Assembly (NCBI RefSeq): GCF_031844705.1
Contig: NZ_CP134609.1
Coordinates: 6,138,001 to 6,202,000 of the forward strand
Direction of reading: 5' to 3'
Source of the DNA: Streptomyces sp. ITFR-16
GTDB taxonomy: Bacteria > Actinomycetota > Actinomycetes > Streptomycetales > Streptomycetaceae
Length of the DNA: 64,000 bases
Below the pieces are notes generated by a model. That model ran no database searches and had not been told where the DNA came from. It saw only the letters and a program-made list of their open reading frames with translations. This document shows, in pieces, positions 34,913-43,362 of the stretch (position 1 is its first letter; each line of letters begins with the position of its first letter). The translations under genes were made by a program, and so were the position numbers.

Positions 34913-35875
34913 CTACGGGGTGACGGCGATGTCGGTCAGGCCGTTGCCGCCCGTGACGGTGTTGCTCGCGTAGACCGTCGTCGGGCAACTCGCGCTGTAG
35001 TTGGTGACGTTGATCGCGATCCTTCTGTCGCCCGTCGATCCCGACAGGTCCGAGGCGTTGTCCCGGAAGACGGTCCCGCAGCCCCAGCCGCTCTGCTGGG
35101 TGTGCGTCTCGTAGCCGTTGTTGGTCGTACGGGTGCCGTGGTTGCCCTCGACGAGGACGTCGTTGCCCTTCACGTCGACCCAGGAGTCGTCGTAGTTGGC
35201 GCCGGTCAGCCCGCTGCCGTCGAAGGTGTTGCCGATGACGCGCGCCCCGGTGGTGCCCTCCTTGATGTCGACGTTCTCGCCGCCGACTCCGGGGCCGATC
35301 GTGTTGTCCAGGATCTGCACCCGGTCGCTGCGGTCGGAGAGGTCGCCCGCCGTGCCGACGTACACGCCCTCGCCCATGCCGCGTCCGTCGTGCCCGGTGT
35401 CGTAGATCCGGGAGTTCCTGATGACGCCGTCGCTGCTGGACTTGCGGAAGTGGACGCCCTCCATGGTGAGGTCGTGCACGGTCACCGAGTCGATGATCAC
35501 GCCGTCGGCGGCATCGGCCATGATGCCCTTCTGGCCGCCGGTGACGGTGACGCCCCGCACGGTCCAGTACGAGGCGCCGTTGAGGTGCAGCCCGTAGCCG
35601 CCGCCGGCCGTGAGGACCGCCCCGGCGGAGCCGGTCAGGGTGATGCGGGCGGCGGCGGTGCCGGGCACGGTGGTCTTGAAGTTGCCGGTGTACGTGCCGT
35701 CGGCGAGGTGGATCGTGTCGCCGGGCGCGGCCGCGGTGAGGGCCGACTTGAGCTGGGCGGCGGTGCTCACCTCGATGACCGTGGCGGCACCCGCCGTGGT
35801 GGCGGAGGCGAGCGCGAGGCCACCGGTGGCGAGGGCGGTGGCCAGCAGGGCGGGGAGCAGCGTGCGGGTGCGCAT
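34913..35875 (-). CDS. Secreted right-handed parallel beta-helix protein (putative polysaccharide lyase)
   Basis: A 320-residue secreted protein with a signal peptide ending near AGAATVIEVST (about residue 31). It opens with the DUF1565/PL6-like pattern VIEVSTAAQLKSALTAAAPGDTIHLADGTYTGNF. Repeated helical coils follow (GVTVTGGQKGIMADAADGVIIDSVTVHDL, NSRIYDTGHDGRG, NTIGPGVGGENVDIKEGT, NHGTRTTNNGYETHTQQSGWGCG). This is the chondroitinase-B/alginate-lyase-like fold. Two cysteines near the C-terminus (WGCG and ASCP) may form a disulphide. ATG 35875 is chosen because AAGG lies upstream. A substrate cannot be assigned. Confidence 0.85.
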   Translation of the reverse strand: MRTRTLLPALLATALATGGLALASATTAGAATVIEVSTAAQLKSALTAAAPGDTIHLADGTYTGNFKTTVPGTAAARITLTGSAGAVLTAGGGYGLHLNGASYWTVRGVTVTGGQKGIMADAADGVIIDSVTVHDLTMEGVHFRKSSSDGVIRNSRIYDTGHDGRGMGEGVYVGTAGDLSDRSDRVQILDNTIGPGVGGENVDIKEGTTGARVIGNTFDGSGLTGANYDDSWVDVKGNDVLVEGNHGTRTTNNGYETHTQQSGWGCGTVFRDNASDLSGSTGDRRIAINVTNYSASCPTTVYASNTVTGGNGLTDIAVTP

Positions 35876-35953
35876 GGGGGTGCCTTCCCGTGAAAGGTCC
35901 AGGATGTTCTCGTACATGAATATGGGGCGAGTGCCTGAACTTGCTGCCCAGTG

Positions 35954-35982
35954 ACGGTAGGGACGGGCCGGGGGCGTGTCAA
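35954..35982 (-). promoter_or_regulatory. Promoter of the beta-helix gene
   Basis: On the minus strand, -35 TTGACA (35977-35982) and -10 TACCGT (35954-35959) are 17 bp apart. They lie about 80 bp upstream of the start codon. Confidence 0.65.
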
Positions 35983-35992
35983 GGTCTGGACC
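35983..35992. promoter_or_regulatory. DasR-like (dre) operator candidate
   Basis: GGTCTGGACC abuts the -35 box of the beta-helix promoter. It matches the dre core TGGTCTAGACCA at ten of twelve positions, the differences being one flank base and one central base. The position would suit repression by DasR, which links GlcNAc sensing to secreted enzymes. Direct evidence is lacking. Confidence 0.35.
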
Positions 35993-36119
35993 ATTGATCG
36001 CGAGCCCGGTGAAGCGCGTGAACACAGAGAAACGTGTGGGATACACGAGTAACTGACGGCCCGTAACACCCCCTTGCCAGGATCCCCGGCAACCTCAAGA
36101 TCCGAAGGGGAGCCGGGAC

Positions 36120-37736
36120 ATGACGCATGCTTCGCACCACTCGTCCGCGACGCCGGGCGCGAGCCGCCGCACTTTCCTGCGCAACGTCGGGCTCTCCGGC
36201 GGGGCCGGGGCGATGTTCGCCACCATGGGGGCGCTCGGCCTCGCCCCCACCGCCCGGGCGGCAGGCCGCGAACCCGCCTTCCGCGCGCCCAGCAGCAGTG
36301 ACTTCCACCTGAAGGGCAAGGCCGCGGCCAAGGTGGTCGTGGTGGGCGGCGGCATCGCCGGACTCGCCACCGCCTACGAACTCGGCAAGGCGGGCTACGA
36401 CTGTACGGTCCTGGAGGCAAGGGGCCGCACGGGAGGCCGCAACTTCACCGTGCGCGGCGGCGATTCCACCACCGACATCCACGGCGTCCAGCAGACCGCG
36501 CGGTTCTCCGACGGGCAGTACATGAACGCCGGGCCCGGCCGGATCCCGCAGTGGATGGTCACCCTCGACTACTGCCGCGAACTCGGCGTACCCATCGAGG
36601 TTTTCACCAATGTGAACGCCAATGCCTACATCTTCAACGAGAAGTCGGGCATGAAGGCCCCGGTGCGCTACCGCACCGCCAAGGCCGATGTGTACGGCTA
36701 TGTCGCCGAACTGCTCTCCAAGGCCACCGACAAGGGGGCCCTCGACCGGCAGATCACCGCCGACGACCAGGAGCGGCTGCTGGAATTCCTCAAGGACTTC
36801 GGCGACATCGGCGACACCCTCGACTACACCGGAAGCCCCCGGCGCGGCTACCGCGTCGACCCGGCCGCCGCAGGCACCCCCGGTGAGCAGCTCGGCTCCG
36901 TCCCCTCCGCATCCGAGGTCTTCGCCAGCGGCGTCGGGCGCTACTTCGCCTTCGAGTTCGAGTACGACCAGGCGATGCTGATGTTCCAGCCGGTCGGCGG
37001 GATGGACCGGATACCCGCCGCGCTCACCCGGGCGATCGGGGAGCGCCGGATCCGTACCGGCGCGGCCGTCACCGAGATCACCGACACCGCCCACGGCGTC
37101 ACCGTCACCTACACCCAGTCCGGCCGCACCCGCCGCATCGATGCGGACTACTGCGTCGCGGCCCTGCCGCCCAACATCCTGGCCGGGACCGCGCACAACC
37201 TGGGCCCGGCCGTCCAGACCGCGCTGGAGGCCTGCAAGCCCTCCTCGGCCGGCAAGATCGGGCTCGAGTACCGCAGCCGCTGGTGGGAGAGCGACCACCG
37301 GATCTATGGCGGGATCACCGAGACGGACCTGGACCTGGCCCACATCTGGTACCCGTCCTACGGCCACCAGGGCCGGCGCGGAACGATCATCGGGTACTAC
37401 AACACCGGGTCCGACGCGGACGCGTACGCCGCGCTCAGCCCGCGCGAGCGCGAGGCGCGGGCCGTCGCGCAGGGCGTGAAGATCCACGGGGAGAAGTACC
37501 GCACGGAACTCGCCACCTCGTTCTCCCACCACTGGCGCCAGACCCCGTACCTGGAGGCGTCCTGGCACTCCCTGCCGGGCGGCCCGGACGCGCCCGTCTT
37601 CGCACCGCTCAACAAGGCCGCCGGACACGTGTACTTCGCCGGGGACTACCTCAGCTACGCGGATGCCTGGCAGCACGGCGCGTTCACCTCGGCCCGGAAG
37701 GCGGTCACGGCACTGCACACGCGGGTCCTTGGGTAA
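36120..37736 (+). CDS. Tat-exported flavin monoamine / L-amino-acid oxidase
   Basis: A 538-residue FAD oxidase exported folded. The twin-arginine signal is SRRTFLRN at residues 15-22, followed by the hydrophobic stretch to ARAAG (about 49). The FAD motif is VVVVGGGIAGLATAYELGKAG (about 72-92) with the acidic end VLEARGRTGGRN. The substrate region contains NAGPGRIPQW, and the C-terminal FAD motif is VYFAGDYLSYADAWQHGAF. The fold is shared by L-amino-acid oxidases and amine oxidases; I cannot tell which. Such enzymes release peroxide outside the cell. GGGGAG precedes the ATG. The gene is divergent from the beta-helix gene. Confidence 0.92.
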   Translation: MTHASHHSSATPGASRRTFLRNVGLSGGAGAMFATMGALGLAPTARAAGREPAFRAPSSSDFHLKGKAAAKVVVVGGGIAGLATAYELGKAGYDCTVLEARGRTGGRNFTVRGGDSTTDIHGVQQTARFSDGQYMNAGPGRIPQWMVTLDYCRELGVPIEVFTNVNANAYIFNEKSGMKAPVRYRTAKADVYGYVAELLSKATDKGALDRQITADDQERLLEFLKDFGDIGDTLDYTGSPRRGYRVDPAAAGTPGEQLGSVPSASEVFASGVGRYFAFEFEYDQAMLMFQPVGGMDRIPAALTRAIGERRIRTGAAVTEITDTAHGVTVTYTQSGRTRRIDADYCVAALPPNILAGTAHNLGPAVQTALEACKPSSAGKIGLEYRSRWWESDHRIYGGITETDLDLAHIWYPSYGHQGRRGTIIGYYNTGSDADAYAALSPREREARAVAQGVKIHGEKYRTELATSFSHHWRQTPYLEASWHSLPGGPDAPVFAPLNKAAGHVYFAGDYLSYADAWQHGAFTSARKAVTALHTRVLG

Positions 37737-37748
37737 ACACCATGTGAA

Positions 37749-37776
37749 GGGGCATGGGCGGGAATGCCCATGCCCC
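37749..37776 (+). terminator. Hairpin terminator after the flavin oxidase gene
   Basis: GGGGCATGGGC pairs with GCCCATGCCCC around a 6-nt loop, 13 bp after the stop codon. Confidence 0.8.
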
Positions 37777-37818
37777 CCGGGACGTTCTTCTTCAGGAACA
37801 CAAGGAGGAGCGGTAACC

Positions 37819-38757
37819 GTGCCTGATCCGCAGAGTTTGTACGAATGGGAGCCGAAGGGCCTGGCTGTCGTCGACATGGCGCTCGCCCAGGAGTCGGCCG
37901 GCCTGGTCATGCTCTACCACTTCGAGGGATACATCGACGCGGGTGAGACCGGTGAGCAGATCGTCGACGGCCTGCTCGAATCCCTGCCGCACCAGGTCGT
38001 GGCCCGCTTCGACCACGACCGCCTGGTCGACTACCGCGCACGCCGTCCCCTGCTGACGTTCAAGCGCGACCGCTGGTCGGCGTACGAGACCCCGACCCTG
38101 GACGTCCGGGTTGTCCAGGACGCCACCGGGGCGCCGTTCCTGCTGCTGTCCGGGCCCGAGCCCGATGTCGAGTGGGAGCGTTTCGCCGCCGCCGTCGAGC
38201 AGATCGTCGAGCGGCTCGGTGTGCGCCTCGCGGTCAACTTCCACGGCATCCCGATGGGCGTGCCGCACACCCGCCCGGTCGGCATCACCCCGCACGGCAA
38301 CCGCACCGACCTCATGCCCGGTCACCGCAGCCCGTTCGACGAGGCACAGGTCCCCGGCTCCGCCGAGGCCCTTGTCGAGTACCGGCTGATGGAGGCCGGA
38401 CACGACGTGCTCGGTGTCGCCGCCCATGTCCCGCACTATGTGGCCCGCTCCGCCTACCCCGATGCCGCGCTCACCGCGCTGGAGTCGATCACGGCGGCGA
38501 CCGGGCTGGTCCTGCCGACCATCGCCCACGCCCTGCGCACCGAGGCGCACCGCACCCAGACGGAGATCGACCGCCAGATCGACCAGGGCGACGAGGAACT
38601 CGTCACGCTGGTCGAGGGCCTTGAGCACCAGTACGACGCGGTGGCCGGGGCCGAGACGCGCGGCAGTCTGGTCGCCGAGCCGGTGGACCTGCCGTCCGCC
38701 GACGAGATCGGCCTCGAATTCGAGAAGTTCCTCGCCGAGCGCGAGGGAGACGGCTGA
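37819..38757 (+). CDS. PAC2 family protein (proteasome assembly chaperone-like)
   Basis: A 312-residue cytosolic protein with the PAC2 pattern: LVMLYHFEGYIDAGETGEQIVDGLLE, VARFDHDRLVDYRARRP, LLLSGPEPDVEWERFA and GIPMGVPHTRPVGITPHGN. Archaeal and eukaryotic relatives help proteasome assembly. Actinobacteria have proteasomes, but a proven role for this branch is missing. AAGGAGGAG is an unusually strong ribosome site before GTG 37819. The gene sits immediately upstream of coaE. Confidence 0.9.
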   Translation: MPDPQSLYEWEPKGLAVVDMALAQESAGLVMLYHFEGYIDAGETGEQIVDGLLESLPHQVVARFDHDRLVDYRARRPLLTFKRDRWSAYETPTLDVRVVQDATGAPFLLLSGPEPDVEWERFAAAVEQIVERLGVRLAVNFHGIPMGVPHTRPVGITPHGNRTDLMPGHRSPFDEAQVPGSAEALVEYRLMEAGHDVLGVAAHVPHYVARSAYPDAALTALESITAATGLVLPTIAHALRTEAHRTQTEIDRQIDQGDEELVTLVEGLEHQYDAVAGAETRGSLVAEPVDLPSADEIGLEFEKFLAEREGDG

Positions 38758-38811
38758 TCCGGGCCGGGCCCGCCCCCGCAGGGCCGGGGGCGGGGCACTA
38801 GGCTGCCGCCC

Positions 38812-39414
38812 ATGCTGAAAGTGGGCCTGACCGGCGGCATCGGCGCCGGCAAGAGCGAGGTGTCGCGGCTGCTCGTCGGTCACGGAGCCGTCCTCATCGA
38901 CGCGGACCGGATCGCCCGCGAGGTCGTCGAGCCCGGCACCCCGGGTCTCGCGGCCGTGGTCGAGGAGTTCGGCGCACAGATCCTCACCCCCGAGGGCACC
39001 CTGGACCGGCCGAAGCTCGGCTCGATCGTCTTCGCCGACCCGGGCCGCCGCGCCGCGCTCAACGCGATCGTCCACCCGCTCGTCGGTGCCCGCTCCGCCG
39101 AACTGGAGCGGGAGGCGAGCCCCGGGTCCGTGGTCGTCCACGACGTGCCCCTGCTCACCGAGAACGGCCTCGCCCCCCTCTACGACCTGGTCGTCGTCAT
39201 CGACGCCGCTCCCAAGACCCAGCTCGACCGCCTCGTGCGGCTGCGCGGGATGACGGAGGAGGAGGCGCGCGCCCGGATGGCCGCCCAGGCCACCCGGGAG
39301 GAGCGGCGCGCCGTCGCCGATCTGGTGATCGACAACGACGGGACCGTCGAGGAGCTGGAACCGAGGGTCGCCGAGGTCTGGGCGGAGCTGGTCCGGCGGG
39401 CCGAGGCCGGCTGA
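38812..39414 (+). CDS. coaE: Dephospho-CoA kinase
   Basis: Catalyses the last step of coenzyme A synthesis, phosphorylation of the ribose 3'-OH of dephospho-CoA. The P-loop is GLTGGIGAGKSEVSRLL (residues 4-20). DADRIAREVVEPGTPG, VHDVPLLTENGLAPLYD and RLVRLRGMTEEEARARMAAQ are the CoaE lid and substrate-binding segments. At 200 residues it is the normal single-domain enzyme, without the extra C-terminal domain of mycobacterial CoaE. Confidence 0.97.
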   Translation: MLKVGLTGGIGAGKSEVSRLLVGHGAVLIDADRIAREVVEPGTPGLAAVVEEFGAQILTPEGTLDRPKLGSIVFADPGRRAALNAIVHPLVGARSAELEREASPGSVVVHDVPLLTENGLAPLYDLVVVIDAAPKTQLDRLVRLRGMTEEEARARMAAQATREERRAVADLVIDNDGTVEELEPRVAEVWAELVRRAEAG

Positions 39415-39481
39415 CCCCGGGCCGGAATACCGGCGGCCGGGCCGATGTTCACCCCGCGGTGGACGAGGGAAGGATGCGACT

Positions 39482-39850
39482 GTGCCCGAGAGGAACCCGG
39501 AAACCGACGTCATCGACTTCCGTGCGGCCGAGCAGCTGCTCGCCGCGCGTGATCCCCGGGGCGCGGTGCAACTGCTCGACTCGGTCATCGCCTCCCACCC
39601 GGAGAACACCGCGGCCCGTCTGCTGCGGGCCCGCGCCTTCTTCGCTGCCGCCCAACTGCGCCCGGCCGAGCTCGAATTCGAACTGGTCCTGGAGCGGGAG
39701 CCGGACAACGCCTTCGCGCACTTCGCGCTCGCCCGCACCTTCGAGCGCTCCGGCCACCCCGAGCGGGCCACGCGCCACTTCCGGCTGGCAGCCGCGCTGG
39801 ACCCCAACCCGGAGTATCTGAAGGCCGCCCGCTTCGACACGGAGAGCTGA
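39482..39850 (+). CDS. Small tetratricopeptide-repeat protein
   Basis: A 122-residue protein that is almost entirely TPR. Repeat-like segments are ARDPRGAVQLLDSVIASHPENTAARLLRARAFFAAAQL, ...PAELEFELVLEREPDNAFAHFALARTFERSGH and ...PERATRHFRLAAALDPN. It would act as a protein-interaction scaffold; no enzyme motif is present. It starts at GTG 39482, 67 bp after coaE on the same strand, and could be in the same transcript. Its partner is unknown. Confidence 0.88.
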   Translation: MPERNPETDVIDFRAAEQLLAARDPRGAVQLLDSVIASHPENTAARLLRARAFFAAAQLRPAELEFELVLEREPDNAFAHFALARTFERSGHPERATRHFRLAAALDPNPEYLKAARFDTES

Positions 39851-39895
39851 CACCTCCGCCCGCCCGTCACCCGTACCGCGGGCCTTCCGTGCCGC

Positions 39896-40183
39896 TCAGC
39901 ACCGGTACCCGCGCCGTCCGGGGCCATGATCCGGCTCGTACGGCGGGATCGTGCTGCCCGGCTGGTAGTGCGGGCCCCGGCGCATGTGGTGGACGACCAC
40001 GGCCAGATCCACCAGGACCAGCACGAGCAGCACCCCGCAGGCAGCCGCCCAGCCGGCCCGGCCGGTCAGGGTGAAGGCCGTCAGCCCGAAGACGGCCCAG
40101 GCCAGGCCCCACAGGCCCAGCCAGAGCCGCATCCGCAGCGGACTGCGGGCAGTGGTCGGTTCATTACCGCTACGCATGGCCAT
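39896..40183 (-). CDS. DUF6343 family small membrane protein
   Basis: A 95-residue protein with two membrane helices (about 25-43 and 48-66). The family signature is EPTTARSPLRMRLWLGLWGLAWA, with HYQPGSTIPPYEPDH near the C-terminus. I chose ATG 40183 because AGGTGAGG precedes it. It lies 68 bp downstream of the phosphatase gene on the same strand. Function is unknown. Confidence 0.82.
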   Translation of the reverse strand: MAMRSGNEPTTARSPLRMRLWLGLWGLAWAVFGLTAFTLTGRAGWAAACGVLLVLVLVDLAVVVHHMRRGPHYQPGSTIPPYEPDHGPGRRGYRC

Positions 40184-40250
40184 CGCCTCACCTACCAGCA
40201 TGGACCCACGGCGGCACGGATGTCGCGAGGTGCCCGCGAGAACGTGCGGC

Positions 40251-41330
40251 TCAGCCGGTCAGCAGCCGCGCGCGCAGGGTCTCCACGGTCGCCGCGTCGA
40301 GCTTCAGCCCGTCGCGTACGTACGCGGCGAAGTCGCCGTAGATGTGGTCCACCTCGGCGAACGCCGCGCGCAGCCAGCTCAGCTCCACGGCCTTCGGGTT
40401 GCCCGTGTACTGGTTGCTGGCCAGGAAGTCCGCCTCGACCGTCTCCCGGGGCACGCCGAGCAGCGTGAGCAGGACGGCGGTGCCCCAGCCGGTGCGGTCC
40501 TTGCCCGCGCTGCAGTGGAAGACCGTGGCGCCCGAGGTGTTCGTGGTGACGGCCGTGACCAGGTCGTGGAACGCGTAGTCGGCGCCCACGAAGTCGACCA
40601 TGAACGGGTAGCCGATGGACTGGCCCAGGTCGGAGGAGCCGGAGAAGAGGCCGGCGGCTATGGCCTGGGCCAGGGTCATCAGGGCCGAGTCGTGGAAGCG
40701 GATCCCGTGGCTGAGCGAGACGACATCGGCGACCTGGTACGTGACACCGGCCGGCAGCCGGTCCGGGTCGTCGTGCCGCTCCTGGGCGTTGCGCAGGTCC
40801 ACATCGAGCGTCAGCCCCTGGGAGAGCAGCCGCTGCTGCTCGGCGTCGGTGAGGGAGCTCAGCTTGTTGGAGCGGTAGACCAGGCCGGAGCGGACCCAGC
40901 GGCCGTCCGTGGTGCGGTAGCCGCCGATGTCCCGGAAGTTGCGGGCGGACTCCAGGCCGAGCGAGCGGTCCGCGACCACCAGCGGGCCGCCGCTGTCCGG
41001 GACCAGCCGGAAGTACCAGCGCCCGGCCTCCGGAAGGGTCCCGGCGGGCACGGTCAGCGAGCCGGTGCCCGCCGCCGTCCCGAGCGCGGTGCCGGTGGTG
41101 GCGTCGGGGGAGGTGACGGCGGTGACGGTCACCGAGGCGGCGGGCGAGGCCCAGGACAGGGCGTAACCCCCGTCGGCGGCGCGTGCGGCGGTGGCGGCCG
41201 TGAAGGGGACGGCGGACCGAGCGGCGGCCGGCGCGGCTGCGGGCGGCGCGGCGAGGGCGGCCGGCGCCATGGCCGTACCGGTCAGGAGGGCGGCCGCGAG
41301 GGCGGCTCCGGCGATGCGGTGCGTACGCAT
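40251..41330 (-). CDS. Secreted tyrosine-specific phosphatase (Y_phosphatase3 family)
   Basis: A 359-residue secreted phosphatase. The signal peptide covers about residues 1-29. The N-terminal 100 residues form a beta-rich module before the catalytic domain, which starts near ESARNFRDIGGYRTTDGRWVRSGLVYRS. The active-site loop is VFHCSAGKDRTG, with the nucleophilic cysteine and arginine of the HCxxGxxR signature. This is the family of MptpB and other lipid/tyrosine phosphatases. Both protein phosphotyrosine and phosphoinositide substrates are possible. AAGGAG precedes the ATG at 41330. Confidence 0.93.
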   Translation of the reverse strand: MRTHRIAGAALAAALLTGTAMAPAALAAPPAAAPAAARSAVPFTAATAARAADGGYALSWASPAASVTVTAVTSPDATTGTALGTAAGTGSLTVPAGTLPEAGRWYFRLVPDSGGPLVVADRSLGLESARNFRDIGGYRTTDGRWVRSGLVYRSNKLSSLTDAEQQRLLSQGLTLDVDLRNAQERHDDPDRLPAGVTYQVADVVSLSHGIRFHDSALMTLAQAIAAGLFSGSSDLGQSIGYPFMVDFVGADYAFHDLVTAVTTNTSGATVFHCSAGKDRTGWGTAVLLTLLGVPRETVEADFLASNQYTGNPKAVELSWLRAAFAEVDHIYGDFAAYVRDGLKLDAATVETLRARLLTG

Positions 41331-41367
41331 GGTGCTCCTTGTCAGGTCCCTGCGGGCAGGGGAGGCG

Positions 41368-43359
41368 TCAGGAGGTCGGGGAGACGGTGCACGGGGTGGT
41401 GCCGCAGACATTGATGACACGGCCGGTGGTCAGGAAGGTGGCCTTCTGCTGACGTGCGGCGGGCGAGTTGCGGGGATCCTCGTGCGGATCGTGCCCGTAA
41501 GCGGGCCCGGTGGGCGGGGTGTTGGTGAGCGGAGGGGTGGGGGTGCCGCTGTCCCAGACGGTCATGGCCGATCCCCGGTAGGGCAGTTGGCCGGCGCCGA
41601 CGTGCCGGATGCCCCAGTGGGGGACGGCATCGGGGCTGCGGCCCGGGGCGAGCGCGGGGGAGACCAGCCGGGCGCCGATGCTGCGCGCCTCCACGTCGGC
41701 CGCCGCGTTCGCGACCTGGTGGTCGCCGTACGCGATGTGCATCAGCACCTGGTGGTGATCGGTGAGGTGGTTCGCGTACGCGTCGGTCTCGCCCCGGTCC
41801 CACACCATCTGGAACAGCTGGAGGACGAGCTGCTGGCGCAGCTTGTCGGGGTAGGCCCCGTCCAGGACCTGCTGGAACGGGGCGAAGTCGGCGCTGCGGT
41901 TGAGCAGCAGCCCGTAGTTCATGGCGGTGACGCCCAGGACCCCGCGCCGGATGTCGGTCGAGGCGGCGATCAGCGCCCCGCCCAGGATGCCGCCCTGGCT
42001 GTTCCCGTCGTACGCGAGACCGTGCCGGGTGTCGAGGAGTGGACGGCCCCCGGCGGTACGGAACGCCGGGTCGCCGCCCAGGCCCTCGGCGTGGATCAGG
42101 GCGCGGCCGAGGAACAGGGCGTTCAGCATGCCCTGTTCGCTGCGTTCGGGGACGGCGGGGAACAGGGTCGGATCGGCGAGCGCGGCCAGCACGACGGGGA
42201 TGTCGTCCTTGGCCATGCCGATCCAGTCCGTCGCGCAGAAGGTGAAGTCGTGCTCGGCCGCCATGTCCTTGACGTTGCCCGCGCCGACCTCGTTGCGTGA
42301 GCCGAGCAGTCCGTGCCCGTAGAGCGAGGGGCGGGAGGGCGTACGGAAGGCGGCGCGCGGGATCTCGCAGCGGAACGCGGCGGTCTGGTTGCTGCCGGGG
42401 AGAGCGCGCGGGGTGCCGTTCCGGTCGCGGTTCAGCACGGCGCCGGGCGGGCCGCCCGGCGTGTCCAGATAGCCGGGCACGGTGATCTCACCGGTGACCT
42501 CGCGGGCGATCCGGGGGTCCTGCTCCCGGGTGAAGTCCGTGACCCCGGTGACCGTGAAGGCGGGCGAGCGGTTGCCGAGGCGGCGGAACGCGTCGTCGCG
42601 GAGGGTGAACAGGTCGCCGGTGAGGCTGCGGGTGGAGGCGACCGTGAAGTCCCAGGCCAGATTGAGCCCCTGGGTGGAGACCCCGGCCCGGCGCAGGGCG
42701 CTCAGCGCGGGCCGCAGCCGGTCCTGGCGCACGCGCAGCGGGTCGTGCGCGGGCAGCCGCTCTCCGGCGACGGCGGCGAACGGGGCGGCGGCCGGAATCG
42801 TACGGCCCGCTCCGTCCTTGAGCCGGCGCAGCGCCACGGCGTAGTGGTGGCCGTCGCGGAAGTTGCGGGCCGGGTGGATCAGCAGGGCCCGGCGCGCGGG
42901 GTCTGCGGCGTTGGCGTCCGGCTCCGCCCAGTACGGCCACCGCTCACCGGTCGTGGTGTCCAGCAGGACGACGGGCGCGTCCCGCTCCAGCGACCTGCCG
43001 ATGTCGGTGAGCGGGGCCGCGCCGGTCCTCGTCAGGTCGAGGCCCGGCACCTGGGCGATCAGGGTGGAGCCGGGGGAGAAGCCGTCGGACCGGTTCCAGG
43101 CCGCCGGGTCGACGGCCTGCCCCGTAGCGGGCCGGGGCAGGACCGAGGCGTCGAAGGCCACCCGGCGGCCCGTGTCGGTGCGCGGGTCCGGCCGGGTGTA
43201 CCAGTCGTCGGGGAACGGCAGCAGGCACTCGGCGGGTGCCAGCGGGTCGCAGCCCCGCGCCGGGGAAGGGTCCGCCGGGGCCGCGTGGGCGGGCGGGGCG
43301 AGGAGCGCGGCGGTGCCGAGCGCCACCGCGAGCAGTCCGTCGAGTATCCGCTGCCGCAC
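41368..43359 (-). CDS. Large secreted protein, putative alpha/beta hydrolase
   Basis: A 663-residue secreted protein with a signal peptide to about residue 26 (LLAPPAHA). I do not recognise a named family. The second half has features of an alpha/beta hydrolase: SLYGHGLLGS as an oxyanion-type segment, LAYDGNSQGGILGGAL resembling a G-x-S-x-G nucleophile elbow (GNSQG), and a late YGDHQV histidine. The first half begins CDPLAPAECLLPFPDDWYT, seen at the mature N-terminus of several secreted actinobacterial proteins. It lies 3 bp from the SGNH hydrolase gene, so the two should be co-transcribed. Confidence 0.7.
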   Translation of the reverse strand: MRQRILDGLLAVALGTAALLAPPAHAAPADPSPARGCDPLAPAECLLPFPDDWYTRPDPRTDTGRRVAFDASVLPRPATGQAVDPAAWNRSDGFSPGSTLIAQVPGLDLTRTGAAPLTDIGRSLERDAPVVLLDTTTGERWPYWAEPDANAADPARRALLIHPARNFRDGHHYAVALRRLKDGAGRTIPAAAPFAAVAGERLPAHDPLRVRQDRLRPALSALRRAGVSTQGLNLAWDFTVASTRSLTGDLFTLRDDAFRRLGNRSPAFTVTGVTDFTREQDPRIAREVTGEITVPGYLDTPGGPPGAVLNRDRNGTPRALPGSNQTAAFRCEIPRAAFRTPSRPSLYGHGLLGSRNEVGAGNVKDMAAEHDFTFCATDWIGMAKDDIPVVLAALADPTLFPAVPERSEQGMLNALFLGRALIHAEGLGGDPAFRTAGGRPLLDTRHGLAYDGNSQGGILGGALIAASTDIRRGVLGVTAMNYGLLLNRSADFAPFQQVLDGAYPDKLRQQLVLQLFQMVWDRGETDAYANHLTDHHQVLMHIAYGDHQVANAAADVEARSIGARLVSPALAPGRSPDAVPHWGIRHVGAGQLPYRGSAMTVWDSGTPTPPLTNTPPTGPAYGHDPHEDPRNSPAARQQKATFLTTGRVINVCGTTPCTVSPTS

Positions 43360-43362
43360 GGG

